From positions 1 to 31,833 of the IMG/VR virus record IMGVR_UViG_3300046000_002114: a DNA stretch of 31,833 nt; one strand, 5' to 3'. This DNA comes from a virus. The translations under genes were made by a program, and so were the position numbers. Positions within the stretch are counted from its first letter, which is position 1. Each line of letters begins with the position of its first letter. Shown here piece after piece: positions 23,966-31,240 of this stretch. A model generated the notes under the pieces. That model searched no databases. It was not told the DNA's origin and worked only from the letters and a program-made list of their open reading frames with translations.

Positions 23966-24805
23966 TTAACTAACATTGTTAGGTAACACCAAGAAAGTAG
24001 TTTCGTTAACACGCAAACCTACATCACTAATCACTTGGTTATCTTCAACTAATTTAAGTAGCCCTACTGCCCTACGAATAAAGTCAGGCAACTCAGCACT
24101 CTGTTTTATTTCCAAAGGGTCTTCGCCCTTTTGCACAGAATAGTTTACTCCATCTATGAACACAATAAAAGCATTGTTGTTTTTAAACATAGAATCTATA
24201 TGTTGCATTGCATGATGCTCGTTAAGTTTACTAGGTAACTCTTTTATTGCTTCGCTTGCTCTAGCACCTGGAGTTATTACACTAGCAGTAAACTCTTCGT
24301 AGTTACTATATATAAAAGTTTGTGCTTGTTGTTCTAACGCACTCCATGAATGTTTTAATGCCCACGCTTTTTCGTTATCTATTTGATTTATTGTGTTTTT
24401 AACTTTGTCCTTAGCCTCTTTAAACTTTTCGTCCACATTTTTTCTACCAAAAAACTTATCCACATGCTTAAGTGCTTTGTTAAGGTGAATCGTTTTCATA
24501 CCACAACCACGTTCACGCATGCCTTGAATGCGGTGATTATCAATACGATATCGATACCCACCACTAGCGTAGTCCTTGTCGATTGAACCTAGAACTTCTC
24601 GCTTGTCTTTAATGTCAAAGCGGTGAGCATGAATAACTTTGTCTGTCGCCATAGCGGTAGAACTAGTTTCGACAAACGTCCACTGCGGATACTTCAAAGC
24701 CAACTGCTCTACTAGGTCTTTGAGAAATGGGTCAATCATGGACTGCCTCTTGATTCCATCGCCAAAGCGGTCATGCTCTTTCAACTCAATGTTTACATAT
24801 GTCAT
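23966..24805 (-). CDS. Phage protein of unknown function
   Basis: This 279-residue protein has an N-terminal mixed segment (DPFLKDLVEQLALKYPQWTF), a charged helical middle (about 110-160, FKEAKDKVKNTINQIDNEKAW, likely coiled coil) and a C-terminal domain. AAGGAG is 8 nt before the ATG. Its last codons, LPNNVS-stop, are written by the palindrome at 23970-23982. It is adjacent to the MoxR/VWA-associated gene set but no motif links it to a function. Similar proteins may exist in related phages; I do not recognise a named family. Confidence 0.65.
   Translation of the reverse strand: MTYVNIELKEHDRFGDGIKRQSMIDPFLKDLVEQLALKYPQWTFVETSSTAMATDKVIHAHRFDIKDKREVLGSIDKDYASGGYRYRIDNHRIQGMRERGCGMKTIHLNKALKHVDKFFGRKNVDEKFKEAKDKVKNTINQIDNEKAWALKHSWSALEQQAQTFIYSNYEEFTASVITPGARASEAIKELPSKLNEHHAMQHIDSMFKNNNAFIVFIDGVNYSVQKGEDPLEIKQSAELPDFIRRAVGLLKLVEDNQVISDVGLRVNETTFLVLPNNVS
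23970..23982. repeat. 13-bp palindrome, copy 3
   Basis: CTAACATTGTTAG. It encodes NNVS at the very end of the 279-residue protein and lies just upstream of the Shine-Dalgarno of the next gene. Confidence 0.9.
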
Positions 24806-24817
24806 TTAATTATCTCC

Positions 24818-25675
24818 TTACCAATCAAACTTCTTAAGAATGTCGTCGACCTTAGCCTTTACGCTACTACGCACATCAGGGCTTTCCTTGATTGCCTCAA
24901 TGTCTACCCCTAACATTGTTAGTTCAAGGGAACGGCGAGCATTCTCAAGCAATGGGTCTTTCGTTACGTTCAAATGCGTAAGCAAGCCACACAACTCCTG
25001 AGCATTGGTAATCAGGGTATCGTGATACCTCTTCTTACTCTCGTCATCGCCCTCTATATCGGTTAGCTTTTCTGAGATATGGATAAGAGTCTTATGCAAT
25101 TTCTCCCATGGTTCACGCATAGCATCTTTGAGTCTGTCGTTAAATGCTGACTCATACTGCTGACCTAGTTCGTCCATGTCTGCCTTGGGTATGTCAAGAC
25201 GGAAGTCTCCACCCTCGGGCAACGGAGAGAACACTAAGCGGAATCCAAACTTGCTACGCAACTCCTCAATACTTGGATAGTCATAAGGGTTGAACAAGTC
25301 GCCCATATGATGTTTAGATAACTCGATTAAGTCTCCATAGTTTGCATAGAAGTCCTCGATCATGGTGTTCATGTTCTGTTGATACACATTCATGTTTGAC
25401 TTGTAGTCCATGAATAGGCTAGTAGGCAGTAGCCTCGCACCTTTGTCCGACCACGACAGCGTAGTCTGATTGTGGTAGAGCCTAGCCTTAGCAGCGTAGT
25501 CAGAGATCTTTTTACGCTTGTCCGTTCCTGCCATTAAGTTCTTACGCACTTGTGCTGAGTCCTTGCTTGCACTATTACTCGCAAGCACACTATCGGTTGC
25601 ACCCTTGTCCAACTTGTTGGCAGTCCAAACACTTATGTTTAGTTCTACCAATACCGCACTAGATGAAATACTCAT
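24818..25675 (-). CDS. MoxR/VWA-associated helical protein (DUF3150-like)
   Basis: This is a 285-residue helical protein beginning SISSSAVLVELNISVWTANK, with later blocks KARLYHNQTTLSWSDKGARL, LPTSLFMDYK and FGFRLVFSPLPEGGDFRLDI. I associate this type with phage proteins found next to MoxR-like ATPases and VWA proteins, sometimes labelled DUF3150; that label is not verified here. It may be a substrate adaptor or a third component of the ATPase/VWA complex. AAGGAG is six bases from the ATG, in a leader reading CTAACAAGGAG. The palindrome at 24910-24922 encodes LTMLG near the C-terminus. Confidence 0.65.
   Translation of the reverse strand: MSISSSAVLVELNISVWTANKLDKGATDSVLASNSASKDSAQVRKNLMAGTDKRKKISDYAAKARLYHNQTTLSWSDKGARLLPTSLFMDYKSNMNVYQQNMNTMIEDFYANYGDLIELSKHHMGDLFNPYDYPSIEELRSKFGFRLVFSPLPEGGDFRLDIPKADMDELGQQYESAFNDRLKDAMREPWEKLHKTLIHISEKLTDIEGDDESKKRYHDTLITNAQELCGLLTHLNVTKDPLLENARRSLELTMLGVDIEAIKESPDVRSSVKAKVDDILKKFDW
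24910..24922. repeat. 13-bp palindrome, copy 4
   Basis: CTAACATTGTTAG within the DUF3150-like gene, encoding LTMLG. Confidence 0.9.
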
Positions 25676-25688
25676 TTGATTCTCCTTG

Positions 25689-25931
25689 TTAGTTTGTTTC
25701 AGGTTTGCCTGCTAGTCTTGCCATTGAATACATATTGCTACTCAATACTTTCATACTGCACAACTCTTTCTCTTGGGGGTAGATGTGAAAGGTGTTGCCA
25801 CCCTTATCACTCGATCTCCAATTCTCTTTGTATACCTCTGCATCTTTCAGTAAATCTAACAATGTTAGGGCTTTGTCAGCCTCCATCACATACGCTTTGT
25901 CATACCCAAATTCAACAATTACTTTAGCCAT
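25689..25931 (-). CDS. Small phage protein between VWA and DUF3150-like genes
   Basis: This 80-residue protein starts MAKVIVEFGYDKAYVMEADK. The start at 25931, four bases after the upstream stop with AAGGA eight bases away, is preferred over a longer frame that would run 36 codons back into the VWA gene. The sequence looks like a small alpha/beta fold (strand, strand, helix, strand). The palindrome at 25856-25868 encodes LTLLD within the helix LTLLDLLKDAEVYKENW. The function is unknown; position suggests an accessory to the MoxR/VWA set. Confidence 0.65.
   Translation of the reverse strand: MAKVIVEFGYDKAYVMEADKALTLLDLLKDAEVYKENWRSSDKGGNTFHIYPQEKELCSMKVLSSNMYSMARLAGKPETN
25856..25868. repeat. 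13-bp palindrome, copy 5
   Basis: CTAACAATGTTAG within the 80-residue protein gene, encoding LTLLD. Confidence 0.9.
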
Positions 25932-25935
25932 AGGA

Positions 25936-27183
25936 TTAGTCCTTAACATGTATCGTTTTACCCACAGGGGCATACTCCTTGTTGCCCCCAACAATAGTCC
26001 ATAAAATCGGTGCATTCCACTTGTCTCCCCAATTACCAATGTAGCCGTCAGTCAGCATGATGATTGCCTCAGGCTTGATTGCTTTTTCTTCCATGTATCG
26101 CATTACGCAAGTAGGATCAGTCCCCCCACCACCCGCAGGTTTGGTTGAATCAATGATTGAATCTACTTGACTAGATGAATACTCCTCATGTCCCGCAACT
26201 TCGCCGTCCCAATAGATTAGGTCTACCCTGTCAGGGTGAACATCTTTCGCAATCGACTGCACCTCGGATAAAAACTCCGCTAGTTCCTTGTTGCCTACTG
26301 AGCCACTCGTATCAATGCCAATCACAAGATGACCCACTCGTTCACCTATTAGGCTAGGCATATAGATATCATTACCTAGGTATCTACGATTGACCCGTCG
26401 CCAAGAGCTTGTGTCTTTCGCATTACATGTAGTTTTAACAAACTCACGCAACACATCTCGCCAATCCACCTTGGGTTCAAGCAACTCGGATAGGTCTCGA
26501 CCCATACCACCACCGCCTTTGCCTGCAACTTTTTGTTCGGCAATAAGTCCTTGACGAATAGCGGAGTCAATGTCTCGTTCCAATTCTTTCTTGGCTTGCT
26601 CGTCTAGTGCTTTCGCACCTTCCCAATCATGCTCATCAAACCCACCACCGCCACCGCCACCGCTACCACCACCTTCGCCTTCTTCATCACCATCGCCACC
26701 TTCGCCTTGCTCTTCCTTGAGAATGTCGAATACTTGCTTAGCGTTCATACCTCTGAAGCGTTCATCGATTGCACCTAGTGGCTTACCATTAGCTTGCTTG
26801 GGCATGGCAAGTAGTAGCTCGTCTTTGTCCATGTCATGTAGCTGAAGGTTAATTACATAGTCGCATGCAAGGTTAGCTAGTTTGTGATTCTCGTCATGCA
26901 ACTTTCGCCATGTAAACATATGTCGATAGGCTTTGTGCAATGTCTCATGCAACACCACGAATGCCAACTCCTTGTCGTCCAACTTCTGAATAAACTCACG
27001 ACCATACAACTCATCTCTGCCGTTGGTGCATGCGGTTGGTATGTCTTCCACTACGCTAGTCTTACCAACAGTCATAAGACCTGACCACAAAGCAAATCTA
27101 GGGTTACGCATGATTGAGATTTTTACTTTGCTCAACCGACGTTCCTCTTTGTCCTTTACTACTACTTCACTATTACCTAACAT
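25936..27183 (-). CDS. Putative metallopeptidase plus VWA-domain protein (DUF2201-like)
   Basis: This 415-residue protein pairs an N-terminal zincin-like domain, with VVLHETLHKAYRH (H79, E80, H83), and a C-terminal VWA-like domain. The VWA MIDAS is VIGIDTSGSVG (DTSGS at 291-295), with a further MLTDGYIG motif. A Gly/Glu-rich linker of about 25 residues (EGGDGDEEGEGGGSGGGG) lies between. This order matches the DUF2201_N putative metallopeptidase and DUF2201 VWA-like families, typically partnered by MoxR AAA ATPases. The true start is probably ATG 27183, which lies inside a palindrome and has AAGGAG eight bases upstream. A frame reaching back to 27237 lacks this. It overlaps the previous gene by 11 nt. 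It may act in remodelling or inhibiting a host complex. Confidence 0.8.
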   Translation of the reverse strand: MLGNSEVVVKDKEERRLSKVKISIMRNPRFALWSGLMTVGKTSVVEDIPTACTNGRDELYGREFIQKLDDKELAFVVLHETLHKAYRHMFTWRKLHDENHKLANLACDYVINLQLHDMDKDELLLAMPKQANGKPLGAIDERFRGMNAKQVFDILKEEQGEGGDGDEEGEGGGSGGGGGGGFDEHDWEGAKALDEQAKKELERDIDSAIRQGLIAEQKVAGKGGGGMGRDLSELLEPKVDWRDVLREFVKTTCNAKDTSSWRRVNRRYLGNDIYMPSLIGERVGHLVIGIDTSGSVGNKELAEFLSEVQSIAKDVHPDRVDLIYWDGEVAGHEEYSSSQVDSIIDSTKPAGGGGTDPTCVMRYMEEKAIKPEAIIMLTDGYIGNWGDKWNAPILWTIVGGNKEYAPVGKTIHVKD

Positions 27184-27334
27184 TGTTAGTTCTCCTTGTT
27201 GTCCATACATCAAAAAAATCTTCCGCCTTATAACCACGCTTAGCTAGCAACCGCCTTGCTTTACGCAAAGCGTTCTTCTGTGCTTGACGAACAGCCTCTC
27301 GGGATACCATGCTACCCTTAACACCCCTAGCCAT
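27173..27334 (-). CDS. Small basic protein between MoxR and VWA genes
   Basis: This 53-residue protein is very rich in Lys and Arg (SREAVRQAQKNALRKARRLLAKRGYK), likely one long basic helix that could bind nucleic acid or bridge its neighbours. The ATG overlaps the MoxR stop (TAATG). The C-terminus reads TNNVR-stop because the palindrome at 27177-27189 lies over the end of the frame. The same palindrome carries the start codon of the next gene. The overlaps on both sides support a real gene. Confidence 0.6.
   Translation of the reverse strand: MARGVKGSMVSREAVRQAQKNALRKARRLLAKRGYKAEDFFDVWTTRRTNNVR
27177..27189. repeat. 13-bp palindrome, copy 6
   Basis: CTAACATTGTTAG. It contains the probable ATG start of the VWA gene and at the same time encodes the NNVR end of the upstream 53-residue protein in another frame. 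Confidence 0.9.
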
Positions 27335-28401
27335 TACAGCAAGTCCTCGTTCTTTTGAACCCAATCAGCAAACTTTGATGAACTGAAAGCAATCTGTTGT
27401 TTGGTTGGTGACTTCGCAATGTTGATTGCAAAACATGCTTGCCACTCGGCTTGGAATCTCTCAATGTATTCCATGAACTTAGGCATGGATTGTTTATCCA
27501 CCTTAGCGATTGCACCGAATACAATAATTGCACATGCACCTGCTGACTCGGGAACATGAGCCGTCTTTGGATTAGCAATCACGGATTCCCAAGTAGGAAG
27601 CTGATCCGAGAACTCTATGTATGCTTGCATATCACGAGAGGCTGACTCACCCACCGCACCACTCATTGCACATATCAAGCTATCGCTATCCAATTTGGAA
27701 CGCACCCTAACAATGTTAGATACCCTTTCCAAACTACGAGGAGACACGAATGCCATCTGCACTTTCTTTGGATTGAAAATGTATGGGTTGTCCAATTGGC
27801 TTGGGTCGAGGTAAGAGGCTAGGGCATGGGGGAATTGACGAACCCACGCAATAATCTCAGGGGCAATATCATTCTCGATTGCCCACGCTATCCATTGGTC
27901 TGCATCAGGTTTGCTCACATGCAAGGGGATAATACGATTCATGCTATGAGCCTTTAGCGAGTCGCCTACGCCATCACTTGAGAGATTACCCGTTAGGAAA
28001 GTAATACTATCGGGGTGCAAACTAATATCACCGAGCCTTGGGTTTGATACCTCAAGCATTGGGTGCAACATGTTCTTGATTGGGTCTGCACCCTTCGTAT
28101 ACTCATCTAACATTGTTATGACAGGTTTACCCAGATGGATTCTAAATCTACTGTTAGGGTAGTAGGCAGTAGTCTTTGTCTCCCGATCAATGACGGGCAT
28201 AGCGATATCACCCAAGTCCATGTTAGGCACGTCAATGTATGACACCTCATGGTCAGGCAGGCTTGCTGATAGCGACTTAAGCAGAGACGATTTGCCGATC
28301 CCTGGCTCACCTCGTAAGAAGTAGCGGTTCATCGGGGTGGAAAGAATAATGTTTGATGCCTGTGCAAGTGTTACTGTTTTACCAAAATTTAATTCAGCCA
28401 T
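27334..28401 (-). CDS. MoxR-like AAA+ ATPase
   Basis: This is a 355-residue AAA+ protein. Walker A is GEPGIGKSS (residues 31-39), Walker B VITMLDEYT (D99, E100), and sensor 1 FLTGN (N139). This layout resembles MoxR/CobS-type ATPases that remodel protein complexes together with a VWA partner; the partner gene is two genes downstream. The palindrome-like site at 28107-28119 (one mismatch) falls exactly on the Walker B codons ITMLD, and a second one (27707-27719) encodes SNIVR. AAGGAG precedes the ATG, and the gene is the first behind the promoter at 28515-28543. The phage substrate is unknown. Confidence 0.83.
   Translation of the reverse strand: MAELNFGKTVTLAQASNIILSTPMNRYFLRGEPGIGKSSLLKSLSASLPDHEVSYIDVPNMDLGDIAMPVIDRETKTTAYYPNSRFRIHLGKPVITMLDEYTKGADPIKNMLHPMLEVSNPRLGDISLHPDSITFLTGNLSSDGVGDSLKAHSMNRIIPLHVSKPDADQWIAWAIENDIAPEIIAWVRQFPHALASYLDPSQLDNPYIFNPKKVQMAFVSPRSLERVSNIVRVRSKLDSDSLICAMSGAVGESASRDMQAYIEFSDQLPTWESVIANPKTAHVPESAGACAIIVFGAIAKVDKQSMPKFMEYIERFQAEWQACFAINIAKSPTKQQIAFSSSKFADWVQKNEDLL
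27707..27719. repeat. 13-bp palindrome, copy 7
   Basis: CTAACAATGTTAG within the MoxR-like gene, encoding NIVR. Confidence 0.9.
28107..28119. repeat. 13-bp palindrome, copy 8 (one mismatch)
   Basis: CTAACATTGTTAT, one outer base changed. It coincides with the Walker B codons of the MoxR-like ATPase (ITMLD), so it could be coincidence or a site constrained by the protein. Confidence 0.6.
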
Positions 28402-28446
28402 GCTTTGTTTCTCCTTGTTAATTGAATTACATCTACTACGCTAGTC

Positions 28447-28459
28447 CTAACATTGTTAG
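28447..28459. repeat. 13-bp palindrome, copy 9
   Basis: CTAACATTGTTAG with CC/GG extension, in the leader of the MoxR-like gene, 56 bp after the -10 box of promoter copy A. Confidence 0.9.
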
Positions 28460-28511
28460 GGTGTTTCACAACTTACTGCTATTAAACTCATTTATATTAT
28501 TCAATATATAC

Positions 28512-28554
28512 TATATTATAACACAATATATTGACTAGATCAAGTTTTCTAGCC
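28512..28554. repeat. Promoter direct repeat, copy A
   Basis: About 43 bp are shared with 31688-31730. The first 19 bp (28512-28530 and 31688-31706) are identical and cover the -10 box and part of the spacer; the following 24 bp differ at 6 positions and cover the -35 box and an A/T-rich upstream element. Such conservation outside the two boxes suggests a duplicated promoter cassette. Confidence 0.8.
28515..28543 (-). promoter_or_regulatory. Sigma70-like promoter, copy A
   Basis: On the minus strand TTGATC (28538-28543), a 17-bp spacer and a consensus TATAAT (28515-28520) predict a start near 28508. The surrounding AT-rich DNA is almost identical to the promoter at 31691-31719. A palindrome (28447-28459) lies 56 bp downstream of the -10 box, in the leader of the MoxR-like gene. 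It drives the MoxR, basic protein, VWA and following genes. The 207-bp gap 28402-28608 contains only this promoter, the palindrome and the leader. Confidence 0.82.
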
Positions 28555-28608
28555 AAACATTGCATATATTTGGATACGGGGTAACACTATACGAGAAGCT
28601 CATTAGGC

Positions 28609-29529
28609 TCACTTATTGTGCAACCTCTTCCAACCGCCTCTAAAGTATTTCCCATTGGAATCTTTACGCACGACACCCTCGGGTAGCACCTTTTCTTTTA
28701 GCGTCTCAGAACGATGAAAGCCAATAACTAATTCATCAAACAACTGCAACGCTTTCTTCTCAGATAGCACATAACCTTCGACTTCTTTTGACCCCCACCT
28801 CGTTGTGCCAAATGACATAGCCATCTGCAAGATAGCCTTGTAGTAGGAATCATTCTTAGTCTCTTCGTTGGTATCCGCAACTAAATTAAAGAAAGACTTA
28901 ACATGCTCTACCCACTTGTCTCTTCCGTCGTGGCTTAGGTCGCCCACATTAGGGCTCTTATGCTTATCCACTCCAAACACTCGGACTAGTTCGCTTTGCG
29001 GATAGTCGCTGCCAGCTTTAAGCCTGCACATACTACTCAAGTAGGTGGAGAAGGGTTTATACCTAGCTCTAACATTGTTAGCCCCTGTCCGATTAATCGC
29101 ATGCCCCACCACAGGCACAGGATTGACAGGCTCGTATACCCATGTCGCATTACGCTTTATGGTTAGTCCGCTATCAGGCACGACATAGTCCTTACCACCA
29201 AAACCAACTAAGGTCTTGTAGTTAAAGATTGAACTATGAAGTCCTAGCACTTCGCCAATAAAGTTACAGGTCGATACGCTATTCCACCCATCATGCTTGA
29301 TAACCACATCTCCGTTCTCCCAAAAGGTTACGACAGGAGTCTTGTAGAGAATGCACTCCACCGCACCTTCAGGCTTGAAGTTAATTAAGTAGTGGTCGTT
29401 ACGACGATGCCCCAATGGTCTTGTGTCTACCGCCCTACCACGAATGGGCTTGGTATCTTCCCACAACTTCAACGCAGTAGCGTAGTCGTTTATGAGGGGT
29501 ATGCCCGAGTTTCTACTATGTCCATACAT
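28609..29529 (-). CDS. Conserved phage protein of unknown function
   Basis: This 306-residue protein has an N-terminal conserved-looking block, GRAVDTRPLGHRRNDHYLIN, then VECILYKTPVVTFWENGDVV and WNSVSTCNFI. Together they suggest a beta-rich domain. The pattern N/D-TRPLGxRR ... TPVVTF..DG is familiar from environmental phages but lacks a known function. AAAGGA precedes ATG 29529. The palindrome at 29069-29081 encodes NNVR inside the protein, and another copy with an additional half-site (29581-29601) is in the leader. The gene ends just before promoter copy A. Confidence 0.65.
   Translation of the reverse strand: MYGHSRNSGIPLINDYATALKLWEDTKPIRGRAVDTRPLGHRRNDHYLINFKPEGAVECILYKTPVVTFWENGDVVIKHDGWNSVSTCNFIGEVLGLHSSIFNYKTLVGFGGKDYVVPDSGLTIKRNATWVYEPVNPVPVVGHAINRTGANNVRARYKPFSTYLSSMCRLKAGSDYPQSELVRVFGVDKHKSPNVGDLSHDGRDKWVEHVKSFFNLVADTNEETKNDSYYKAILQMAMSFGTTRWGSKEVEGYVLSEKKALQLFDELVIGFHRSETLKEKVLPEGVVRKDSNGKYFRGGWKRLHNK
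29069..29081. repeat. 13-bp palindrome, copy 10
   Basis: CTAACATTGTTAG within the 306-residue protein gene, encoding NNVR. Confidence 0.9.
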
Positions 29530-29580
29530 TTGGTTATTCCTTTCGCTTAATTTGCCCTGTTTAATCTTCTACATCTACTT

Positions 29581-29601
29581 TGTTAGACCTAACATTGTTA
29601 G
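29581..29601. repeat. 13-bp palindrome, copy 11, with extra half-site
   Basis: CTAACATTGTTAG (29589-29601) with CC/GG extension. A further TGTTAG half-site (29581-29586) stands two bases away, giving three half-sites in alternating orientation. It lies in the leader of the 306-residue protein gene. Confidence 0.9.
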
Positions 29602-29621
29602 GATTCCCGTGTCGCCCTGCA

Positions 29622-30140
29622 TTACGCTTGGGCTGAGTCAGCAACGCTACTACCACAGGATTCCTCTTGCGGATTGGCTTGTGCTTGCTCACCTTGCTTT
29701 TCTTCATAATCATCTGTATCTCTCTTTCCTAAGTAATCATCACCTTCAAAATGCATGGCACTAAATGGGTAGAAAAAGTCTCGGCATGGATTCATGCCAA
29801 ACTCCAACTCCTCAATATCTGTCTGCTCTTCGCCGACTCGGCAGAAGTAGCCCGAGATACCCTTATCCTCCATGTCTCGCATCTGCACCCACAAATCGTC
29901 CCACGCTTGAACATCAGGGTAATCGGGATACCATTTCCAATCTGCACCATAAAGAATGAACTTGCCGTTTTGCCACCCAAAGTGTTTAGCATCTCCGTCT
30001 TTAGTCCACATTTCATAGAACTGAGACAACTTAATGAACCCGATCATCTCTTTGAACTTGGCTTGGTCGTAGACCCATTTCCCATCTTCATGTTTCTCGT
30101 CCACGCTAAATATCCCTGCCACCTGAGACCTATACCCCAT
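29622..30140 (-). CDS. MGYRSxVA-type phage protein
   Basis: This 172-residue protein begins MGYRSQVAGIF, a start shared by a family of phage proteins of unknown function. The first 110 residues are aromatic-rich (FILYGADWKWYPDYPDVQAW). The C-terminal 35 residues are polar, rich in Gln, Glu and Ala, and likely disordered. It begins inside the end of the 59-residue gene upstream (11-nt overlap) with GGGGAG seven bases before the ATG. No enzymatic motif is visible. Confidence 0.65.
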   Translation of the reverse strand: MGYRSQVAGIFSVDEKHEDGKWVYDQAKFKEMIGFIKLSQFYEMWTKDGDAKHFGWQNGKFILYGADWKWYPDYPDVQAWDDLWVQMRDMEDKGISGYFCRVGEEQTDIEELEFGMNPCRDFFYPFSAMHFEGDDYLGKRDTDDYEEKQGEQAQANPQEESCGSSVADSAQA

Positions 30141-30309
30141 CTTTCATCTCCCCTAACAATGTTAGGACTTTGGCTCGCATTGCCTCTTGCCCACGATTGA
30201 ATCCCTCGCAGAACACCAAGCGGTCATCGTCTGAAAAGATATTGCCGTTCTCTTCGTCGAACACATAAAACTCGTCTTGTGCATCTATTTGGATATCTTC
30301 AATTTGCAT
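30130..30309 (-). CDS. 59-residue acidic protein
   Basis: This gene starts at ATG 30309 with AAGGAG six bases upstream and ends at TAG 30130, overlapping both neighbours by 11 nt. The product starts MQIEDIQIDAQDEFYVFDEE and is strongly acidic, with a short helix FCEGFNRGQEAM near the end. The palindrome at 30153-30165 encodes LTLLG close to the C-terminus. DNA-mimic proteins are often small and acidic, but nothing here proves that. The spacing, overlaps and Shine-Dalgarno support it as a real gene. Confidence 0.6.
   Translation of the reverse strand: MQIEDIQIDAQDEFYVFDEENGNIFSDDDRLVFCEGFNRGQEAMRAKVLTLLGEMKDGV
30153..30165. repeat. 13-bp palindrome, copy 12
   Basis: CTAACAATGTTAG with CC/GG extension, within the 59-residue protein gene (LTLLG) and just before the Shine-Dalgarno of the MGYRS-type gene. 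Confidence 0.9.
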
Positions 30310-30493
30310 CGTCTTCTCCTTGTAATGCGGTTAATTTAGCCTTTGCTATTGCTAGCGTAGTCCTTGCCTCTACTGCTCGTAACGCTTGCGTTTCGTTCTC
30401 ATACTCCTCGTGGTTATCTTCCAATGCTTTGCTCAACTTATCTATCTGCTTGAGCAACTCCGAGATTCTTTCACCCTTGTAATGCGTCGCCAT
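30299..30493 (-). CDS. Small coiled-coil protein
   Basis: This 64-residue protein starts at ATG 30493 (AAGGAG seven bases upstream; a TTG two codons earlier is less likely). The sequence is nearly all heptad-like helix: RISELLKQIDKLSKALEDNH, continuing to QALRAVEARTTLAIAKAK. It may be a dimeric coiled coil. It overlaps the genes on both sides (23 and 11 nt). It is one of the few genes in this region without a copy of the palindrome. The function is unknown. Confidence 0.6.
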   Translation of the reverse strand: MATHYKGERISELLKQIDKLSKALEDNHEEYENETQALRAVEARTTLAIAKAKLTALQGEDDAN

Positions 30494-30671
30494 CAGCAAA
30501 CTCCTTTATCCATTCAACCCTAACATTGTTAGGTGCTATCCAAATTGCAGTCCTTTTTGAATCAGGCACTTCAATGGGGTAGTTCAACAACATATCCCCC
30601 TGAGCATCTATCCTGACCAACTTGAAAAACTCAGGCTTATCAGGCTTGCGATACAACTTAATTACCCTCAT
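30471..30671 (-). CDS. Small beta-rich phage protein
   Basis: The 66-residue product begins MRVIKLYRKPDKPEFFKLVR and appears beta-rich. ATG 30671 is chosen because GGAGG is five bases upstream and it overlaps the previous stop; a longer frame would start 11 codons earlier. The palindrome at 30520-30532 writes APNNVRV in the protein. The function is unknown. Confidence 0.6.
   Translation of the reverse strand: MRVIKLYRKPDKPEFFKLVRIDAQGDMLLNYPIEVPDSKRTAIWIAPNNVRVEWIKEFADGDALQG
30520..30532. repeat. 13-bp palindrome, copy 13
   Basis: CTAACATTGTTAG with CC/GG extension within the 66-residue protein gene, encoding PNNVR. Confidence 0.9.
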
Positions 30672-30888
30672 GCCCACCTCCCATTCTGTGTGCAAACCCT
30701 GCAAGAAAGCCTTCTTTGTATGCGTCTTTCATATCGCCATAAAGCCTAACATTGTTAGGTGCTCGTGCATTTGCATAGGCATGCCCTTCGGTAATAGCAA
30801 TATCGGCAAGGCTTACATCTACCTGTTCAAAGGGCTCTGTATCACAATCAAAGTCCTCTTCAAAACTTGGTTCTCTTGGTTCACTCAT
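30658..30888 (-). CDS. Small acidic protein of unknown function
   Basis: This 76-residue protein starts at ATG 30888, with AAAGGA six bases upstream and a 4-nt ATGA overlap with the previous gene. A longer frame reaching to 31125 would overlap two real genes and is rejected. The N-terminal half is acidic (REPSFEEDFDCDTEPFEQVD) and the C-terminal half helical (YGDMKDAYKEGFLAGFAHR). The palindrome at 30746-30758 writes APNNVRL. The function is unknown. Confidence 0.6.
   Translation of the reverse strand: MSEPREPSFEEDFDCDTEPFEQVDVSLADIAITEGHAYANARAPNNVRLYGDMKDAYKEGFLAGFAHRMGGGHEGN
30746..30758. repeat. 13-bp palindrome, copy 14
   Basis: CTAACATTGTTAG with CC/GG extension within the 76-residue protein gene, encoding PNNVR. 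Confidence 0.9.
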
Positions 30889-31040
30889 GCTTTTTCCTTT
30901 AGTTTTATATACACCTCGGCAAGCCGTAATAGTTTTTTCTCGTGCATCTTGCACCGCTTTTCCCACATAGCGTTTTCCTTGTTTACTAACTTTATGTATG
31001 CGTTTATGTCTTTTTTGACTTGTGCCAATGTTGTTTTCAT
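30885..31040 (-). CDS. Small coiled-coil-like protein
   Basis: This 51-residue basic helical protein reads MKTTLAQVKKDINAYIKLVN and ends RLAEVYIKLKEKA. ATG 31040 overlaps the stop of the upstream gene as ATGA, with GAGG five bases upstream, and its own stop overlaps the next ATG in the same way. The chained 4-nt overlaps are strong support for a real gene. No palindrome copy lies within it. The function is unknown. Confidence 0.6.
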   Translation of the reverse strand: MKTTLAQVKKDINAYIKLVNKENAMWEKRCKMHEKKLLRLAEVYIKLKEKA

Positions 31041-31240
31041 GTTGTCCTCTTTGGGTTGGTAAAGCATAAGTCTTGGGGGTTGTGGATATACTGATAAGCA
31101 CCCTTGGAATAGGGTATCTGCACAATATGCTTTACACGCTTTGCCACCTTATCGCCACACTTTAAGCATGTCGTATACCCTAGGTCAAGTCTGCCAATCG
31201 GTATCTCCAAGCCACATTCACAGTCCATGCCATATAACAT
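31037..31240 (-). CDS. Small four-Cys zinc-ribbon protein
   Basis: This 67-residue protein has four N-terminal cysteines (C7, C9, C25, C28) in CECGLEIPIGRLDLGYTTCLKCGD. The region from C9 on resembles the C4 zinc fingers of short DksA/TraR-like phage proteins and GYTTC-type phage zinc ribbons. The C7-x-C9 spacing is slightly unusual. It may bind nucleic acid or RNA polymerase (inference from family). ATG 31240 lies inside a one-mismatch copy of the palindrome (31234-31246), with AAAGGAG eight bases upstream. Confidence 0.68.
   Translation of the reverse strand: MLYGMDCECGLEIPIGRLDLGYTTCLKCGDKVAKRVKHIVQIPYSKGAYQYIHNPQDLCFTNPKRTT

Noticed and set aside
26570-26845. Plus-strand frame encoding a proline- and serine-rich protein
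   Set aside because: It is the antisense shadow of the glycine/glutamate-rich linker of the VWA gene and has no independent start signal.
25936-28401. Cobalt chelatase subunits (CobS/CobT)
   Set aside because: The ATPase and VWA pair resembles these in architecture, but no cobalamin genes are present and the N-terminal metallopeptidase-like domain fits DUF2201 better.
29492-30200. Plus-strand frames opposite the MGYRS-type gene
   Set aside because: They are antisense shadows without ribosome binding sites, in a region where transcription signals point to the minus strand.
30658-31125. A 155-residue start at 31125 for the 76-residue gene
   Set aside because: It would overlap two other genes that have their own Shine-Dalgarno sequences and 4-nt overlaps; ATG 30888 has AAAGGA upstream.
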